This document shows, in pieces, positions 1 to 11,743 of a DNA stretch of 64,000 nt. Source of the stretch: Xiphias gladius (taxonomy: Eukaryota > Chordata > Actinopteri > Istiophoriformes > Xiphiidae); NCBI RefSeq assembly GCF_016859285.1, contig NC_053412.1, forward strand, positions 1,598,289 through 1,662,288. The letters are read 5' to 3'. Numbering within the stretch: position 1 is the stretch's first letter; each line of letters starts with the position of its first letter. The position numbers and the translations under genes are program-made. The notes beneath the pieces were generated by a model. The model made no database searches. It was not told the DNA's origin and saw only the letters and a list, made by a program, of their open reading frames with translations.

Positions 1-482
1 AACCCGAGGTCGGCCGTGGTTGGCGCGCAGCCCCCCCCCCTCCCCCAACGCTGCGCTGGCAGCAGACGGAGGAGCCTCCTGGTCTCTGCTGAACCGGTGG
101 TCGTCAGGAGGTCAAAGCAGGTAGAGAGAAAGGTCGGCACCTGCCGGGGTTAAAGGGTCCGGTCCCCCGGATGAACTGACTTCTTGTTGAGGTTCATCAT
201 CAATGAACCCACGAGGATTAAACCTCGAATGCCCTAAATCTCCGATGAGAGTTCAAGTTTTCACCCCGACGTGTAACATCTGACACAGCGGTGGTGTCGG
301 GTTTAACAGAGGACTCGGCTCTGAGTGAAGGCCGATAATTCAGGCGCTGGGAGGCTTTAAATTCTGCGGCGGGACTCTAATTAAGGTGAAACCTGAACCG
401 TACCGATGGAGGTGCGGAATCCGCATCGGGGACGATGCCTTATACCCCTGTACGAACGCAGGGCTGGGCGAGGGCGCGTTAC
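1..482 (-). other. part of shroom2-like intron 1
   Basis: This stretch follows the splice donor of the shroom2-like first coding exon and should be the start of its first intron. I see no further coding exon, RNA gene or repeat in it. The open frames here are by-products of GC-rich sequence that continues into the exon. Confidence 0.5.
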
Positions 483-683
483 CTTGGTGATGACCAGAGG
501 CTCTCGGTGCTCGGCGCCCCCCCTCAGGGCGAAGCCCCAGGGCGCCCTGCCTCGGAGCCGCACCTCCACCAGCTCCTCGTCCTCCTCCCCGTCTGCCTCC
601 TCTCTCCTCCGCTGGCCCGTGCCCCGCCACCTCGTCCCGCCCGCTGACACTCTCAGGTGGTCCCCGTTGTCCGCGGCGTCCAT
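483..683 (-). CDS. shroom2: shroom2-like protein, first coding exon (N-terminal PDZ start)
   Basis: This is the first coding exon of a Shroom-family actin-binding scaffold, which controls apical constriction and cell shape. It encodes 67 residues from an ATG at 683-681 to a donor GT at 482-481 (AAG|GTAACG), ending in phase 0. After an acidic leader, residues 39-67 contain the start of the Shroom PDZ domain: [19 protein letters not shown], then [10 protein letters not shown]. The APWGF carboxylate-binding loop and the exon end after VITK match the Shroom2/3/4 family, and the EPLVITK wording is closest to Shroom2. An upstream in-frame ATG at 764 is possible, but its added residues are not family-like. 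The remaining PDZ, ASD1 and ASD2 exons lie left of the window. Assignment to shroom2 rather than another Shroom rests on this short segment only. Confidence 0.75.
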
Positions 684-920
684 GGTGCCTCCGGCCCGGC
701 GGGCTCCGTCAACATCAGGTCCCTCTGAAAGACTCGAGCGCCGCCAAAACACCAGCCTCTGCACATTTAACCTGTTTTCAGTCTAATGTGACATTAAACT
801 GAAAACCTGTCGGTTGGACAAAGACAAGCGATATGGAAAGAATGTGACAGACTGAGAGAGAAAAGGCGATAAATAAATAAGTTCCTATAACAATAAGAAT
901 AATAATAACAAAACAGAATA

Positions 921-957
<37 letters not shown>
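921..957. repeat. (ATG)n microsatellite
   Basis: About twelve perfect ATG units. A minus-strand open frame reading this as poly-isoleucine is a repeat artefact. Confidence 0.95.
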
Positions 958-958
<1 letters not shown>

Positions 959-1568
959 ATGAGACCAGGACATCATCTGTGAATTGCATGATTGTGATAA
1001 GTTTTTATGAGTTGAGGATTCGTTTGGCTAAAATATTAAAACAAAAATAACAAAACAACTATTTTATATTCGCATCCTGCTTGAAAACAAACAACTAATT
1101 CAGGCAGATTAATGTAATTAAACAATTGATTTGAATTAAGTAACCAAATATACAATTTGACTTGTGGCTGCTTCAGATGAAACGTAAAAATCTGATTCTA
1201 TAGTTTAGCTCGAGTATCAACAACGTGGAGAAAACGTTTTTTCAAGGTTTAAGGGTTTTAACTCACCTGAAAACGCGGCTCCCAGGCGGATCAACGAGAA
1301 ACAAGAAAAGACGAACTGTTCCGTTCCTCGGCGTGACGCTCCAACAGGTGATGGCTCGCGCTCGGCGTTCAGTGGTTTTTTTCTTTTTTCTTTTAAATTC
1401 TACCTTAAGTTTTAGTTTAAGTTTAACCGGCACCGCTGGAGCAGCGCGTCGGTGCCTCGACCTCCTCCCGGGGCCGCTGCGGACCAGCGTCTACCGTCCC
1501 GGACCCGAACCCGGCTCCTCCACGATCCTCGGTCCGTTTCCCTTTCCAGAGGCGAGGTGATGATGTCA

Positions 1569-1585
1569 CCGCGCCCCCTGGCGGC
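1569..1585 (-). promoter_or_regulatory. CTCF-like motif, minus orientation
   Basis: Read on the minus strand this is GCCGCCAGGGGGCGCGG, very close to the vertebrate CTCF core (CC-N-N-YAG-R-K-GGC). It lies in the CpG-rich shroom2 flank and points left. Motif match only; occupancy is unknown. Confidence 0.55.
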
Positions 1586-1748
1586 GACGTGCTGCGTCAT
1601 CGGGCTGTCAGTTGCCTTGAGGGGCATCACGTAAACTTCTGTATCTCCGTTCTTTTTCTTCTTTTCACAGGGCAGGTAGGTGTGTTTCTTTCTTTCTTTC
1701 TTCCTTTCTTCCTTTTAATGGGGCACACTAGCAAGTATATATAAATAG

Positions 1749-1773
1749 TGTGTGTGTGTGTGTGTGTGTGTGT
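1749..1773. repeat. (TG)n microsatellite
   Basis: Dinucleotide TG tract of about 12 units, preceded by a TTTC-rich tract at about 1686-1715. Confidence 0.9.
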
Positions 1774-3674
1774 ACACGCCTGTCTCTTTCGCAGGCTATT
1801 TCTCCGTCCGCGGGGTGACGGAGAACGGGGACCGGACGCCGAGGCGGAACGTTCAGGGGAGGAAGCGACCAACAGCGACAAACTCGTGTTTCTTGTGCCT
1901 CTTTGAATATTTAAAAAAAAATAAAAATAAATCAGTCATTAAATTTCTTACGGCATCTGGAGCAAAATAGTAAAAAGGGACTTGTTTAATATTTATTGAT
2001 TAATTTAAAAAAAACAAAATCACACTTGGCGGTTTTGGGAGGGGCCTCCTTCTCCACTCTACTTTTTTTTATGTTATCTAATATTTATATATATATGTGT
2101 GTGTTTTTATGTGTATAAAGAAAAAAAAAGGCACAAATACCACGATCTCTGAAAAACATAAATAACAGTGAGCGATGACGTCGTCTTTCGATGAAAAGAC
2201 AGAAAATCAGCCGGTAGCCACACATGACAGCTAATAAACCGACGGAGGACGCGGGAACCGATCTTATCCAGCCCCTTTGCTATTCAGTGATGTTCTCAAC
2301 CGCCAGCTAGCGGGAAAAAACCCGGGAAAAACAGACTTCATTCCTTCATGCTGATTTTCTTAAACCCCGGTCAGATGCGTAGGTTGTGTACTACGGTGTG
2401 GCTGCGTAGTTTCCTGGTCGGAGAAAGGGACATCGTGCTGTTTCCCTGCTGTTCCACTGATAACATCGGCGAAAAATGAGACATTTCGCCACGATACTTT
2501 TGACATTTGGGAGTCTCTTAACAGCAGGTGCAGTGTTTACTGTTGACTTGTCAACCCGCCTGCAGCCTTTGAAAGTCAAGTCAAACGACCCAACATGGCC
2601 GAAGGGAACCAAACTGCAAGAAAGAAAACAAACAAACAAAAAAAAAAAACCCCAGTGTGGTTAATATACTGAGCCGCACAGCGCGGGAGCAGAAGAGAGC
2701 ACGTGCAAAGCAACCGGCTGATGCCGTCCTTCCGCACTCACATTTAAATAACATGCTCTGAAGACATACACTGAAAGTAGTCTTTGAGATTCCTTCTTCA
2801 TACTGACTCCAAATACGTCCTGGAGCAGCTACCAGGCTTAAGAGTGTGTCGGACAATGGATTCCCAAGCGGAGTTTGCTGGTAAACCTCAAACTGATTTT
2901 GCACAACTACTTTTACACCAGATCTGTTGTGCAAAGTGGGAGGTGGGGGGCTGTATCGTCCACTGATCACTGAATGGTTGTTATTATAAGTTTTAAAAGA
3001 TGATTTGAAAGTTCCATAGTTTTTCATCTTCATTTTACTATTAGACAATTTATTACACAAAAAAACATAACTTTATACATTATATATATGATACAATTAT
3101 TGGTAATAGAATAAGCCAATTCTACAAGTACGTTTAACTTTGTGTGACCAATGTTAAGTCGAACTTGTCCCTCTTTTCGTCTTCTGCTGCAAGAAAACAG
3201 ACGTGAAAGGCTGAGCAGGGAAGCACGGACCTTAACCCTGACTCACCTTCCGGACACCTTTTCACGTCCACGGAAATTCTGCCAACCCTGCACGGTAAAC
3301 ACGTCGGACGACGGGGTCATCGTGTCAAGCCGGCGCCTGACACGTGTAATGTTCCTCACTGGCCGAGACAGAAAAAGGTCCGGTTCCGCTCTGAGGTACT
3401 GTACAGCTTTACAATAAGCTGTACAGCTTATGTTATAATACTAATAATACGTTTGTTTGTTTTTTTTTAATTTGACTGGGATTAGGCAAAATTAATACTT
3501 GAAATAAGACAGAATAATGTAAAACAAATAAAAGTAAATGAAATGAAAATAAAGTGAAATAACAAACTAATTTCAAATAAAATAAAATTAAAATATTGAA
3601 ATAGAAATAGAATAAAATAAAAGAAGGAGAGCTTGTAATGTGTCTGCAGCTGTGTTTGTAGTTCCTGGTGTTGT

Positions 3675-3690
3675 CCACCAGGCGGCGCCG
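3675..3690 (+). promoter_or_regulatory. CTCF-like motif, plus orientation
   Basis: CCACCAGGCGGCGCCG on the plus strand fits the CTCF core consensus well. It points right toward mstna and forms a divergent pair with the motif at 1569-1585, which points left. Motif match only. Confidence 0.55.
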
Positions 3691-4851
3691 TCAGACCAGA
3701 GGACAGCACCTGACACGTTAAAGCCAGAAATCTGCTGTTTTTCAAATCAGGTTCTGCACAGAGGTGGAGAGCAACACACCTCACGACCTAAGTCTCGGAC
3801 TCTGCCGCGGCCTCATGGCTCCTCGTTCCGGCATTTTTCCTACCGGAGTGTGACTCCGGCTTCGTTCGCTACCTTTATCTGAAGAGCGATTAACACTGAT
3901 CTGAAAAACATCGACAGGAAGTCCAGACAAACACGGAGAAGTGATATATGCTTGTCCGCTGGCAACTTAAAATAAACTCGCTCTCAGTTGTGAGAGTTTC
4001 GTCAAATATTCGTCGCTGTCAAAGAGACGAGGCACATTCTGAAATCAGCAGGAGACTTGAGATCAGTAGAAGCAGTGGTCACCGAGTAAACCTGCCGCTT
4101 GAGGCGGAAAATCTTAAAGTGGCAGAAATTTTTCATGGAGTTTGGTGCGAACAGCACGATAAGTCGGGGGGGGGGGGGGCGCTTACGTTGAGGATCAAAC
4201 AGGTTTTATCCGTTTCTCTGATTAAAAACGTAAAAACATTTAAGAACCTGCTAAATGTCTTTTACATTGTGTTCTGGCAAAAAATAAAATAAAGTTAAAG
4301 TTAGCGGATGAATGTTGAGGGAAAAGAAAAGTGGGTCACTTCTGTTTGGAGAAGCTGTCCCCAGGTCAGCATGTGACGGTGCCTTCAGAGTCACTGCAAG
4401 AGGGTGGGAGTTTGTGCACTTCTCAGGGCGGACGCAGGGCTGCCCTCCGGTGGCAACGTCGATGACGGCGAATCCAAAAGGACGTTTCTGTTCTTTAGAG
4501 TCGTGAAGCGGTGAGATGGAGAGAAGTAAAACAGAAATAAAGTTGACACTTGCGGTGTGAAGGAAACACCCGTGCTCTGTATTTTATTGCCTCGAACTTT
4601 TCACCATGGAAACAAAAGCCCTCTTGGCATTTTTTGGACCCTCTGGCATCTTCTCTCTCTGGGCGCTGTTCACCTTTACAGTTTAAGTAAATAAATGGCG
4701 AAAGCCCCACGAAAACTGCGTGACTCCACAGTGTATCCAGATGAACCAACCACACCCCACCTGCCCAAGTGTCCTCGAGCAAGGGCACCTGCTTTTAACT
4801 AAAGTTTTTTTAAGGAATTAAATCAGCCGCAAAATGTGGAGTACGTCCTTG

Positions 4852-4980
4852 CAGATGGGGGAAACCCAGGTCTTTAATCAAGCTCCGTTCAAAGGGGGAC
4901 AATATTGATCACAAAATCTTGCTACCTCTTTAAATCTCCTCTCTGATTAAAAAAAGATCCTCCTTGCAGCCAATCATAAA
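4852..4980 (+). promoter_or_regulatory. mstna proximal promoter candidate
   Basis: There is an E-box (CAGATG, 4852-4857), a CCAAT box (4970-4974) and a TATA-like CATAAA (4975-4980) upstream of the myostatin ATG. If the TATA-like element is used, transcription would begin near 5005-5010 and the 5' leader would be about 40 nt. E-boxes are usual in myostatin promoters. The near-contact of the CCAAT and CATAAA elements is atypical, so the core promoter call is weak. Confidence 0.3.
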
Positions 4981-5049
4981 GTCCTGAGGTCCGGGGACAG
5001 ACTCATATCAGCCAGCGTCACTGCTCCGACCTCCTCGTCTCTCTCCAGG

Positions 5050-6111
5050 ATGCTCCTCTTGTTCTGTCTGACCGTCTTCCTCTCCGCGGGCTCTTCCATG
5101 GAGACGAACCAGACCTCCAAGCTGCTGGCGGAGAGCGGCGAGCAGTGCTCGGCCTGCGACTTCCGGGAGCACAGCAAGCAGATGAGGCTCCACAGCATCA
5201 AGTCCCAGATCCTCAGCATCCTGCGGCTCGAGCAGGCTCCCAACATCAGCCGGGACATGATCCGCCAGCTGCTCCCCAAGGCGCCTCCTCTGACGCAGCT
5301 CCTGGACCAGTACGACCCGCGGGTGGAGGACGAGGACCACGCCACCACGGAGACCATCATCACTATGGCCACCAAGCGTAACTAAACCAAACCAAAACAA
5401 AAAACCAAAAAACATTTTGCATTTTCCTTCCTAGTCTTTGCACCAGGATGTTTTCGAAACGTCGTGCGTAAAAAGCGAAATCCGTGCGTAACTTTTGTGC
5501 GTAAAGTTTGTGTCCAAGTAAAAACAGGACACGGCGAAGAAATCGTTTATGTGCCAGTGAACAAACAATATCATCACTTTTAAAAGTATAACATTTATAT
5601 CTGCGGGACCTGAAAAACAGATATTTCTATAATTAAATAAAATGTTGGGATTAAACCATGGCAGAATTTCCATATGGGTGGACTGTGCAGGTGCATCTCG
5701 TGCGTTTAATGTAAACCCAATTTAAAGTCACACAATCCAATTTTAGCACGTGACCCTTTCCGCTTGTGGAATGAGGAAAAAATTTGGTTTCTTTCCAAAC
5801 ACTTTGTACAGGTTGTGACAATGTCGGTAACTCGTGGTCACATTATTCTGTTAACGAACAGAGTTTTTTTTTTCCTCTTTAGGGAAGCAGGCTTTTAAAG
5901 CTTTGCTAGCCCAATCAAAACTACACAGGTGGCTCAAATCATGGCGTACTTTAAGCGTTATATTTAACAGAAGGATAGTCACGCATCTAACTCCAAGGTA
6001 AATAAATAAACCAGACCAGTGAGGTAAAAAAAACCTGTGGTGGCTGCTACCAATGACAAGCCACAGTCCTTCACCTTAAACTAATGCCAATATAAATATA
6101 CATGTGCACCA

Positions 6112-6163
<52 letters not shown>

Positions 6164-7841
6164 AATTGTGAAGTGTCTCATCTGCCTGATATTGGCGTTA
6201 GAGGAAAGGTCAAGGAGTCACTAAGGATCTTAGCATTAGGACTGGGGAAGAGTGTTGGGTAAGGGTAGTATGTATCCTGATGGTGGTGCTAGAGGGAAGG
6301 TCGGGGTGGGGTGGGGTGGGGGGGTTGGGTCGAGTCCCCAGATTAACCAGGGTTCATCCTCAGGGGATCATGAATATCTACAGCAAATTTCACCCAGCTC
6401 TGGGCAGAAGTGTCGAACAGACAGAACAATTACAAGAGGCCCCAAAAACAGGCAAAAGTTCAAGCCAAATGTTTGTATGTGACAAGATAATTTAACGTTT
6501 TATATGTACGATATATATGAATGATTTCTTCCAGCCAATCCGATTGCCCAGGACGAGTTGTCCTCCTGTTGTATGTTCAGCCTCAGTCCAAAGATCCAGC
6601 CCAAAAACATCCTGAGTGCTCAGCTTTGGGTTCACCTGCGGCCGGCCGACATGGTCACCACCGTCTTCCTGCAGATCACCCACCTCAAACCTGGAAAGGA
6701 GGGAAACAACACCCGGGTCCGAGTCCGCTCCCTGAAGATCGACACCGACGCCGGCGCCGGCTCCTGGCAAAGCATCGACATCAAGTCTCTGCTGCAGGCC
6801 TGGCTGCGTCAACCGGACACCAACTACGGCATCGAGATCAACGCCTACGACTCCAAAGGAGAAGATCTGGCTGTCACCTCCGCTGAGCCCGGAGAGGAAG
6901 GACTGGTGAGTTCACCACAAATCAAAATCTTAGAGTACAACTAAAACCCGCGGGAGAGAAGCTACAATATTTGCGCCCTCGTAGTACTCACTCACTAAAT
7001 TTATGGTGCACCGAAACCAGAATATTTCAAACATCACCCAACAAACTGAGCTAAATCTTGGGTTGCCAGATAGAACTTCAATGTAAAAAATGAAAACTGA
7101 AATGTGGCCAACTTATTTCAACTCAAGGTCCACTTACGTGCTTGTCCTGGAGCTTTCGATGATGTCTTCATCAGCAGATAACGGTTGCTCAGTTTTCATC
7201 CTCAGCACCTCCCGGACTTTTCACTTGACAGTTCATTCTCGACCGTTCATAAGTTCTTGTTCTTATAAGTTTGTAAACTGCTGTTTCCAAGAATGAACTG
7301 TCAAGCTGGAGAACTTTTATCATTCAACCCAGACTCGCCGTCTTTGAAATGGTTATGACACTGAGAGGAAACCCAAAATTGGACATGGACACTTTCATTC
7401 GACCAAAACATAGACGCACTGAAGGTGGTTCGTCAGTAATTTTCGAAATGTCCTTTCTAGCAACCTTTCATCGAAGTGAAGATCCTCGACAGCCCCAAGA
7501 GATCCCGTCGCGACTCGGGCCTCAACTGCGATGAGGAATCTGCGGAGACGCGCTGCTGCCGCTACCCACTGACCGTCGACTTCGAGGAGTTCGGCTGGGA
7601 CTGGATCATCGCGCCCAAACGCTACCGGGCCAACTACTGCTCGGGGGAGTGCGAGTTCATGCACCTGCAGCAGTACCCGCACGCACACCTGGTGAACAAG
7701 GCCAACCCACGGGGAACCGCGGGGCCGTGCTGCACGCCCACCAAGATGTCGCCCATCAACATGCTCTACTTCAACCGCAAGGAGCAGATCATCTACGGAA
7801 AGATCCCGTCCATGGTGGTCGACCACTGCGGCTGCTCCTGA
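5050..7841 (+). CDS. mstna: myostatin 2 (GDF8 paralogue), 3 exons, 359 aa
   Basis: A secreted TGF-beta-family ligand that restrains muscle growth through activin type II receptors and SMAD2/3. Exons are 5050-5377 (phase 1, C|GTAACT), 6535-6905 (phase 0, CTG|GTGAGT) and 7461-7841. Residues 1-16 are a signal peptide, followed by the latency propeptide with N-glycosylation sites NQT at 20 and NIS at 65. A furin site RSRR lies at 247-250, and the 109-residue mature ligand (251-359) has nine cysteines in the family pattern and ends CGCS. Exon lengths and phases match vertebrate MSTN. The gene structure, propeptide wording ([18 protein letters not shown]) and linkage to stat1/gls/nab1 indicate the teleost MSTN-2 (zebrafish mstna) paralogue rather than mstnb. 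All key residues are present and no disruption is seen. Coding sequence is strongly GC-rich at third positions compared with its AT-rich introns. Confidence 0.96.
6113..6163. repeat. (AC)n microsatellite in mstna intron 1
   Basis: Almost uninterrupted AC dinucleotides, about 24 units, inside intron 1 and about 370 bp before exon 2. Likely length-polymorphic. Confidence 0.95.
6303..6329 (+). other. G-quadruplex-forming tract in mstna intron 1
   Basis: Five G-runs (4, 4, 4, 7 and 3 G) separated by one or two T on the sense strand, about 205 bp upstream of exon 2. This satisfies the usual G3+N1-7 rule with very short loops, so both DNA and pre-mRNA could fold. Confidence 0.7.
7224..7305. repeat. 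inverted repeat (hairpin) in mstna intron 2
   Basis: Perfect 16-bp arms (CTTGACAGTTCATTCT at 7224-7239 and its complement at 7290-7305) flank 50 nt that itself contains a smaller ATAAG...CTTAT inverted repeat. It may be a remnant of a short inverted-repeat transposon or a stable RNA hairpin. I recognise no miRNA family. Confidence 0.6.
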
Positions 7842-10800
7842 GGAAACCCAGGTGTCCTGCGGGACTCAGGGTCGATCCCAGAAGCTCGATTTCCGGCGAA
7901 AGCGACGCAAACATTTTAAATATTGCAAAAAAAACAAATTTAGACCCAGTAGTTGCGAGAAAGAAGCCAATAAACAGGTTTTCAATACGTTGAAATATCA
8001 TCCACAAGAGAGGTGAAAGGAGTTTCTTCAAGGAATGGACTCCTAAATTTAGTCTTTAGTGTCTTTGTGCTTAAACCAAAAAGTAAGATATGAAGATTAA
8101 ACATGTTGGAAACAATACATGTCATTCTGAGGGACTGACCAGAGGTCATAAAAGCACTTCAGAGATCACAGCAATTCTTAACCAAATGTTGGAAATGTAA
8201 ACAAGTGACGGTAGTTTGGGCTTTGTTAACGTAACTGCCTTGTCATCAAGTAGTTTTAAAACCCGTGATGACACATTTTTGGTCAAAAACAAAGTTTAAG
8301 CAAAGCTGTGGTCTGGACAGATAAACAATGAGCTGAAACTCACTGTAAAGCTCCCTAAAGCCGAGGGGAGCCGCTGATTCAGCTGATAATTCTCTGTGGG
8401 TTCATCACTACCAGAGACTCCTTTCACGTTGTCATTTTATGATCAATAACCTAACTGCTTTAAGTTATTCTTTTTAGTTTCAGGATTAAGGCTTGGGGCA
8501 GTGTAGTAGGATATAGGAAAGGATGGAACTTTTTCCCCCCTTCTCAAGCGTCGCCGTGTTTAGTTTTGCTTTGGATTTGTTCTGCAAAATGTGAGGTTCT
8601 CAGTGGCTGTCGCCCGGTGGATAAATGTTTTAACTTTTTCTAACTTTTTACGTACGCAGACAAATATGTTAACAAGGCTGCTCGTGTGCCACTTCTCCTC
8701 GTATACCGGTTGGTAAAAGCGAGTCTATCACAAGCCCGGTGCTTTCATTAATGAACACTGAGACGAGATATGAAGAAAACGCATAAAAGCATTATATTCC
8801 GAAAAGCCATGCTATGACATAACATAAACTTGAAATTTTAAAAAGCTGTAGAATTAAATTTAAATTAAGCCTGCATTGCCTGCTCTGAGCACTAAAGCAT
8901 TACTGAACTGTTTTGAAAGGATTTTAGCAAATTGTTAAATTTCCATTCAGCCTTTTTTTAATTTTTTTTTTTTTTTAAATTAGCCTTCAACAAGTAATCA
9001 CATGCAATGGTTTTCCTGATTCCCAATGTAAATTTCGGGCATTTTCTTGAGCTCGTTATTTATCCACCCTCACATAAAATAAGACTCAGCCACCATCTAT
9101 CTATCGTGGACAGACAGACTCCTGCTGCCTCCTGTCCCCGTTTCATGAAAACGTGTCCCGATTTGAGCCTTGACCAGAACAAACCCCGCAGGGCGTCTTC
9201 CATGTGCGGCCTTATTTTAAAAAACATGAACCGTATGACTCTGAGCCGACACGTCGCCCCTCTCTGTCCCAACGCTTGTTTGCAAACTCCTCGCTGTGAC
9301 CGGTTCTCATGAACGTCACAGTGACAGAGAGAAAGAGAGACATGCTTTTTAAGGACGTTGTTGCAGGTGTGTTGTTCAGTGCTGCGATTTTAATCCGCCG
9401 ATTGTATTTTCTTTGCGATGGATTGTGCGATATGTTTTGAACACGCGAAGTCAGCCAGTTTGTCGGCGGCGGTTTAACCCTCAGGTGGCTGCGCCGTCTT
9501 CCTTTTTAGCAACACGACGACATGCAGTCAGTTTTTGGAGCCAGAAAATGCTAATGTGGGTGACTGGATGGAGCCGAATTGTCAACCACTATAACCAAAC
9601 CCGTGTACGCCTTTAAGGTCCCTTGTGGAGTTCTCTTGTAAGCAAGCACAGTTTTCTTTATCCCATCTTTGAACCCTAGAAGTTTAATGTACTTGCAGCC
9701 TCGCAAAAAATTTTTAAAGCCAATTTTCCTGCTTCTTCTTCTCTCCCTTTTTCTGGTGCATAGCAGAATTTCTTGGTGTGTTACTGCCAACAAGTCTCTC
9801 TCAGCACAATAGTGTGAAACCGATTGATTGCATTCAGTCCTCCTACACGATAATGATGTGTCTTATGGCTTGCACGCACCACACATTTGCAGGATCGTGT
9901 ATTTCTGTGCAAAATTGGCTTTAAAGTGTAACTTGGCAGCGGACTGAACAGCGGCGTTTCGCTGCCCTCCCTGCTCGTCTCGCCTAGGGTCAGGGTCATG
10001 TGAAACACCTGGACAGTGATGTCATGGTGTACGGACACACCCTGGGGTACACGTCTACGTCGCTGCAGCCAGGCGAGAAGTGGAATCACCGGAGGTCGTC
10101 AGACACGAGACCTCAGGGGGCGGGAAGTTAAACGCTGGTACAAACGGAAGCATTTGTATTAAATATTGTAAATGCTTCCTTCAAAATAAATGAAATAACA
10201 TAAAATAATTAGCTGGTAGCACACAAGCTTCAAACCAGATGAGGAGATACTCACACTGCTAGTGGTCAAATATTAAGGCTCCACAGCCACAGGGATCCTT
10301 TATATCCTCTCATGGACACAGTAATTTTCACGGTTTTCCTGTTGCAGTCAGAGTGATCAAGCATCTAGTGGACAGTAGAAGCAGTGCAGCTGGAGGTACT
10401 TCACTTTCCTCAGCATTCAGCTGCGGCGTTCGGTGCTTGTCAGTCATGCTGGTGTATACATGGTAAAAAATACCGAACCGAAAACAACTAATGTGATCTT
10501 TAGAAGCATTAACACATTGATTTTTCACGGCTTCGCTCCAAAACCAGGCCTCTGGACTCAGACTGCCCACGGGAGGAACTTTAACCCCAACCCTCATTGA
10601 GCAAAGAATCTCAATAAAAATCAAAACCAGCCATCGCTTAGAGGTTGTTTTCTGATGTTTAAAAAAAAAAAACAAAAACAAAACCAAAAAAAAAAAAAAA
10701 TCAGCCAGGGAAGGTTAGGACCCAGCAGCCAAAATTACAATGTGAGAGCAGAAAATGTGATCCCAGAGGGAGGCTTCGTCCCGATTTGAAGCTGAGTGCA

Positions 10801-11340
10801 GATGTCCCGACTGTTGTTGTGCTTCACGGGGGTTTCTGACCCAGAAGTCTTTGTTCTGCTGTCGGAACAGCATGTCCACGAGTGACACAGATTCGAGTCT
10901 GTGATTCTGCAGTGAACTTGAGTTAACTTTTTTTTTTTTTTTTTTAAATCAATAGTCACATCGCTGCAATAATGTCCATCCAAGTTAATTGGTGCGCATT
11001 GGTTCGCTTTTTCTATAAAAACTGTGTCAGATCATTCAGCAGTTTTATTCCATATTTTTTGTTTCATTATGTTTATATCTATAAAGGTGACCGTTTTCTT
11101 CAGATGAGGCAGACTGGTCCACCAGAGGAGAGGAAAAAAAACAGATTTGCATTGCAGAAAAGCAGAATTATTCCACCTCGTGAGATTTTAAATCTCAATA
11201 AAATTACTAAAAACAAACACGGTATGGTGGATATTTATGATACGTTTTGATTTTAAAATGAAATTTGAGGACTAATGTCTTCAAAGAAAACTACTGAAAG
11301 GAGCGTGCTTGAATTGATTTTTTTTTTTTTTTTGGGTGAC
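7842..11340 (+). other. mstna 3' UTR and intergenic region
   Basis: The myostatin 3' UTR begins at 7842. The first AATAAA (7969-7974) would give a UTR of about 150 nt, shorter than usual for fish myostatins, so a downstream signal may be used instead. The rest is AT-rich with homopolymer runs near 8955, 10665-10700 and 10927-10945. Short open frames here have no family resemblance, and I see no other gene. Confidence 0.45.
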
Positions 11341-11743
11341 CGCCATATTGGGGCCGGTCCTAGAGACACCATTGGTCAGCCGAACGCCGCGTGGCTGAGT
11401 ACTGTCGTTACACCATTGGCCGGCCGGCCGAGCGTCGGCGTTTCCCCATTGGCCGCTGTGGTTCTTTCCGAAATCGATTTGGCGCGTGCAGTTTCTTACA
11501 GGAAGTGTTGCCAACTTGGCAGCTTTCGTCGCGACATTTACCGGGTTTTCCTCACCCCTTTTTAGCGGCTTTTTTCCTGCACGAAGGCACCTGGCGACAA
11601 ACCTCCGCCGCTTTCCGTAGGAGAGGGTCGCCCCGTGTTGCCCCGCGGGCAAGACGTCGGGCTCTCCCTCCGCACGCGCGTCTCTTTCGGTTCACCTGGC
11701 GTGAAAGGGCCTCTAACGTTCTCTCTGAGTGATCGTTTCACAG
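11341..11743 (+). promoter_or_regulatory. orphan CpG-island promoter with splice donor
   Basis: A GC- and CpG-rich block in AT-rich surroundings. It contains a YY1-like GCCATATT near 11342, three inverted CCAAT boxes (ATTGG at 11371, 11415 and 11448), an E2F-like TTTGGCGC at 11478-11485 and an ETS-like CAGGAAGTG at 11499-11507. A donor, CACAG|GTAAAT, lies at 11743/11744 on the plus strand. This is the composition of a housekeeping-type promoter plus a short untranslated first exon. The nearest plus-strand gene is stat1, so it could be a distal alternative stat1 promoter or start a non-coding RNA. No open frame here looks like a known protein. Confidence 0.5.

Larger units (their letters stand above)
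684..1786 (-). other. 5' flank and probable promoter of the shroom2-like gene
   Basis: This lies upstream of the shroom2-like ATG on its own strand. About 1430-1620 is CpG-rich and includes a CRE-like TGATGTCA and a CTCF-like motif, so the promoter or an untranslated first exon may be here. Simple repeats (ATG at 921-957, TTTC near 1690, TG at 1749-1773) interrupt it. No coding exon is evident. Confidence 0.4.
1787..5049. other. shroom2-mstna intergenic region
   Basis: This separates the divergent shroom2-like and myostatin genes. It is mostly AT-rich with short CpG-richer patches near 2210-2500 and 3160-3380. Besides the CTCF-like motif at 3675-3690 I note a perfect 9-bp hairpin at 3401-3424 (GTACAGCTT, 6-nt loop). 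The short open frames show no recognisable protein family. Confidence 0.5.

Noticed and set aside
11281-11732. Open frames of 113 and 123 residues across the CpG island
   Set aside because: GC-rich DNA has few stops by chance; neither frame resembles a known family, and motif content points to a promoter.
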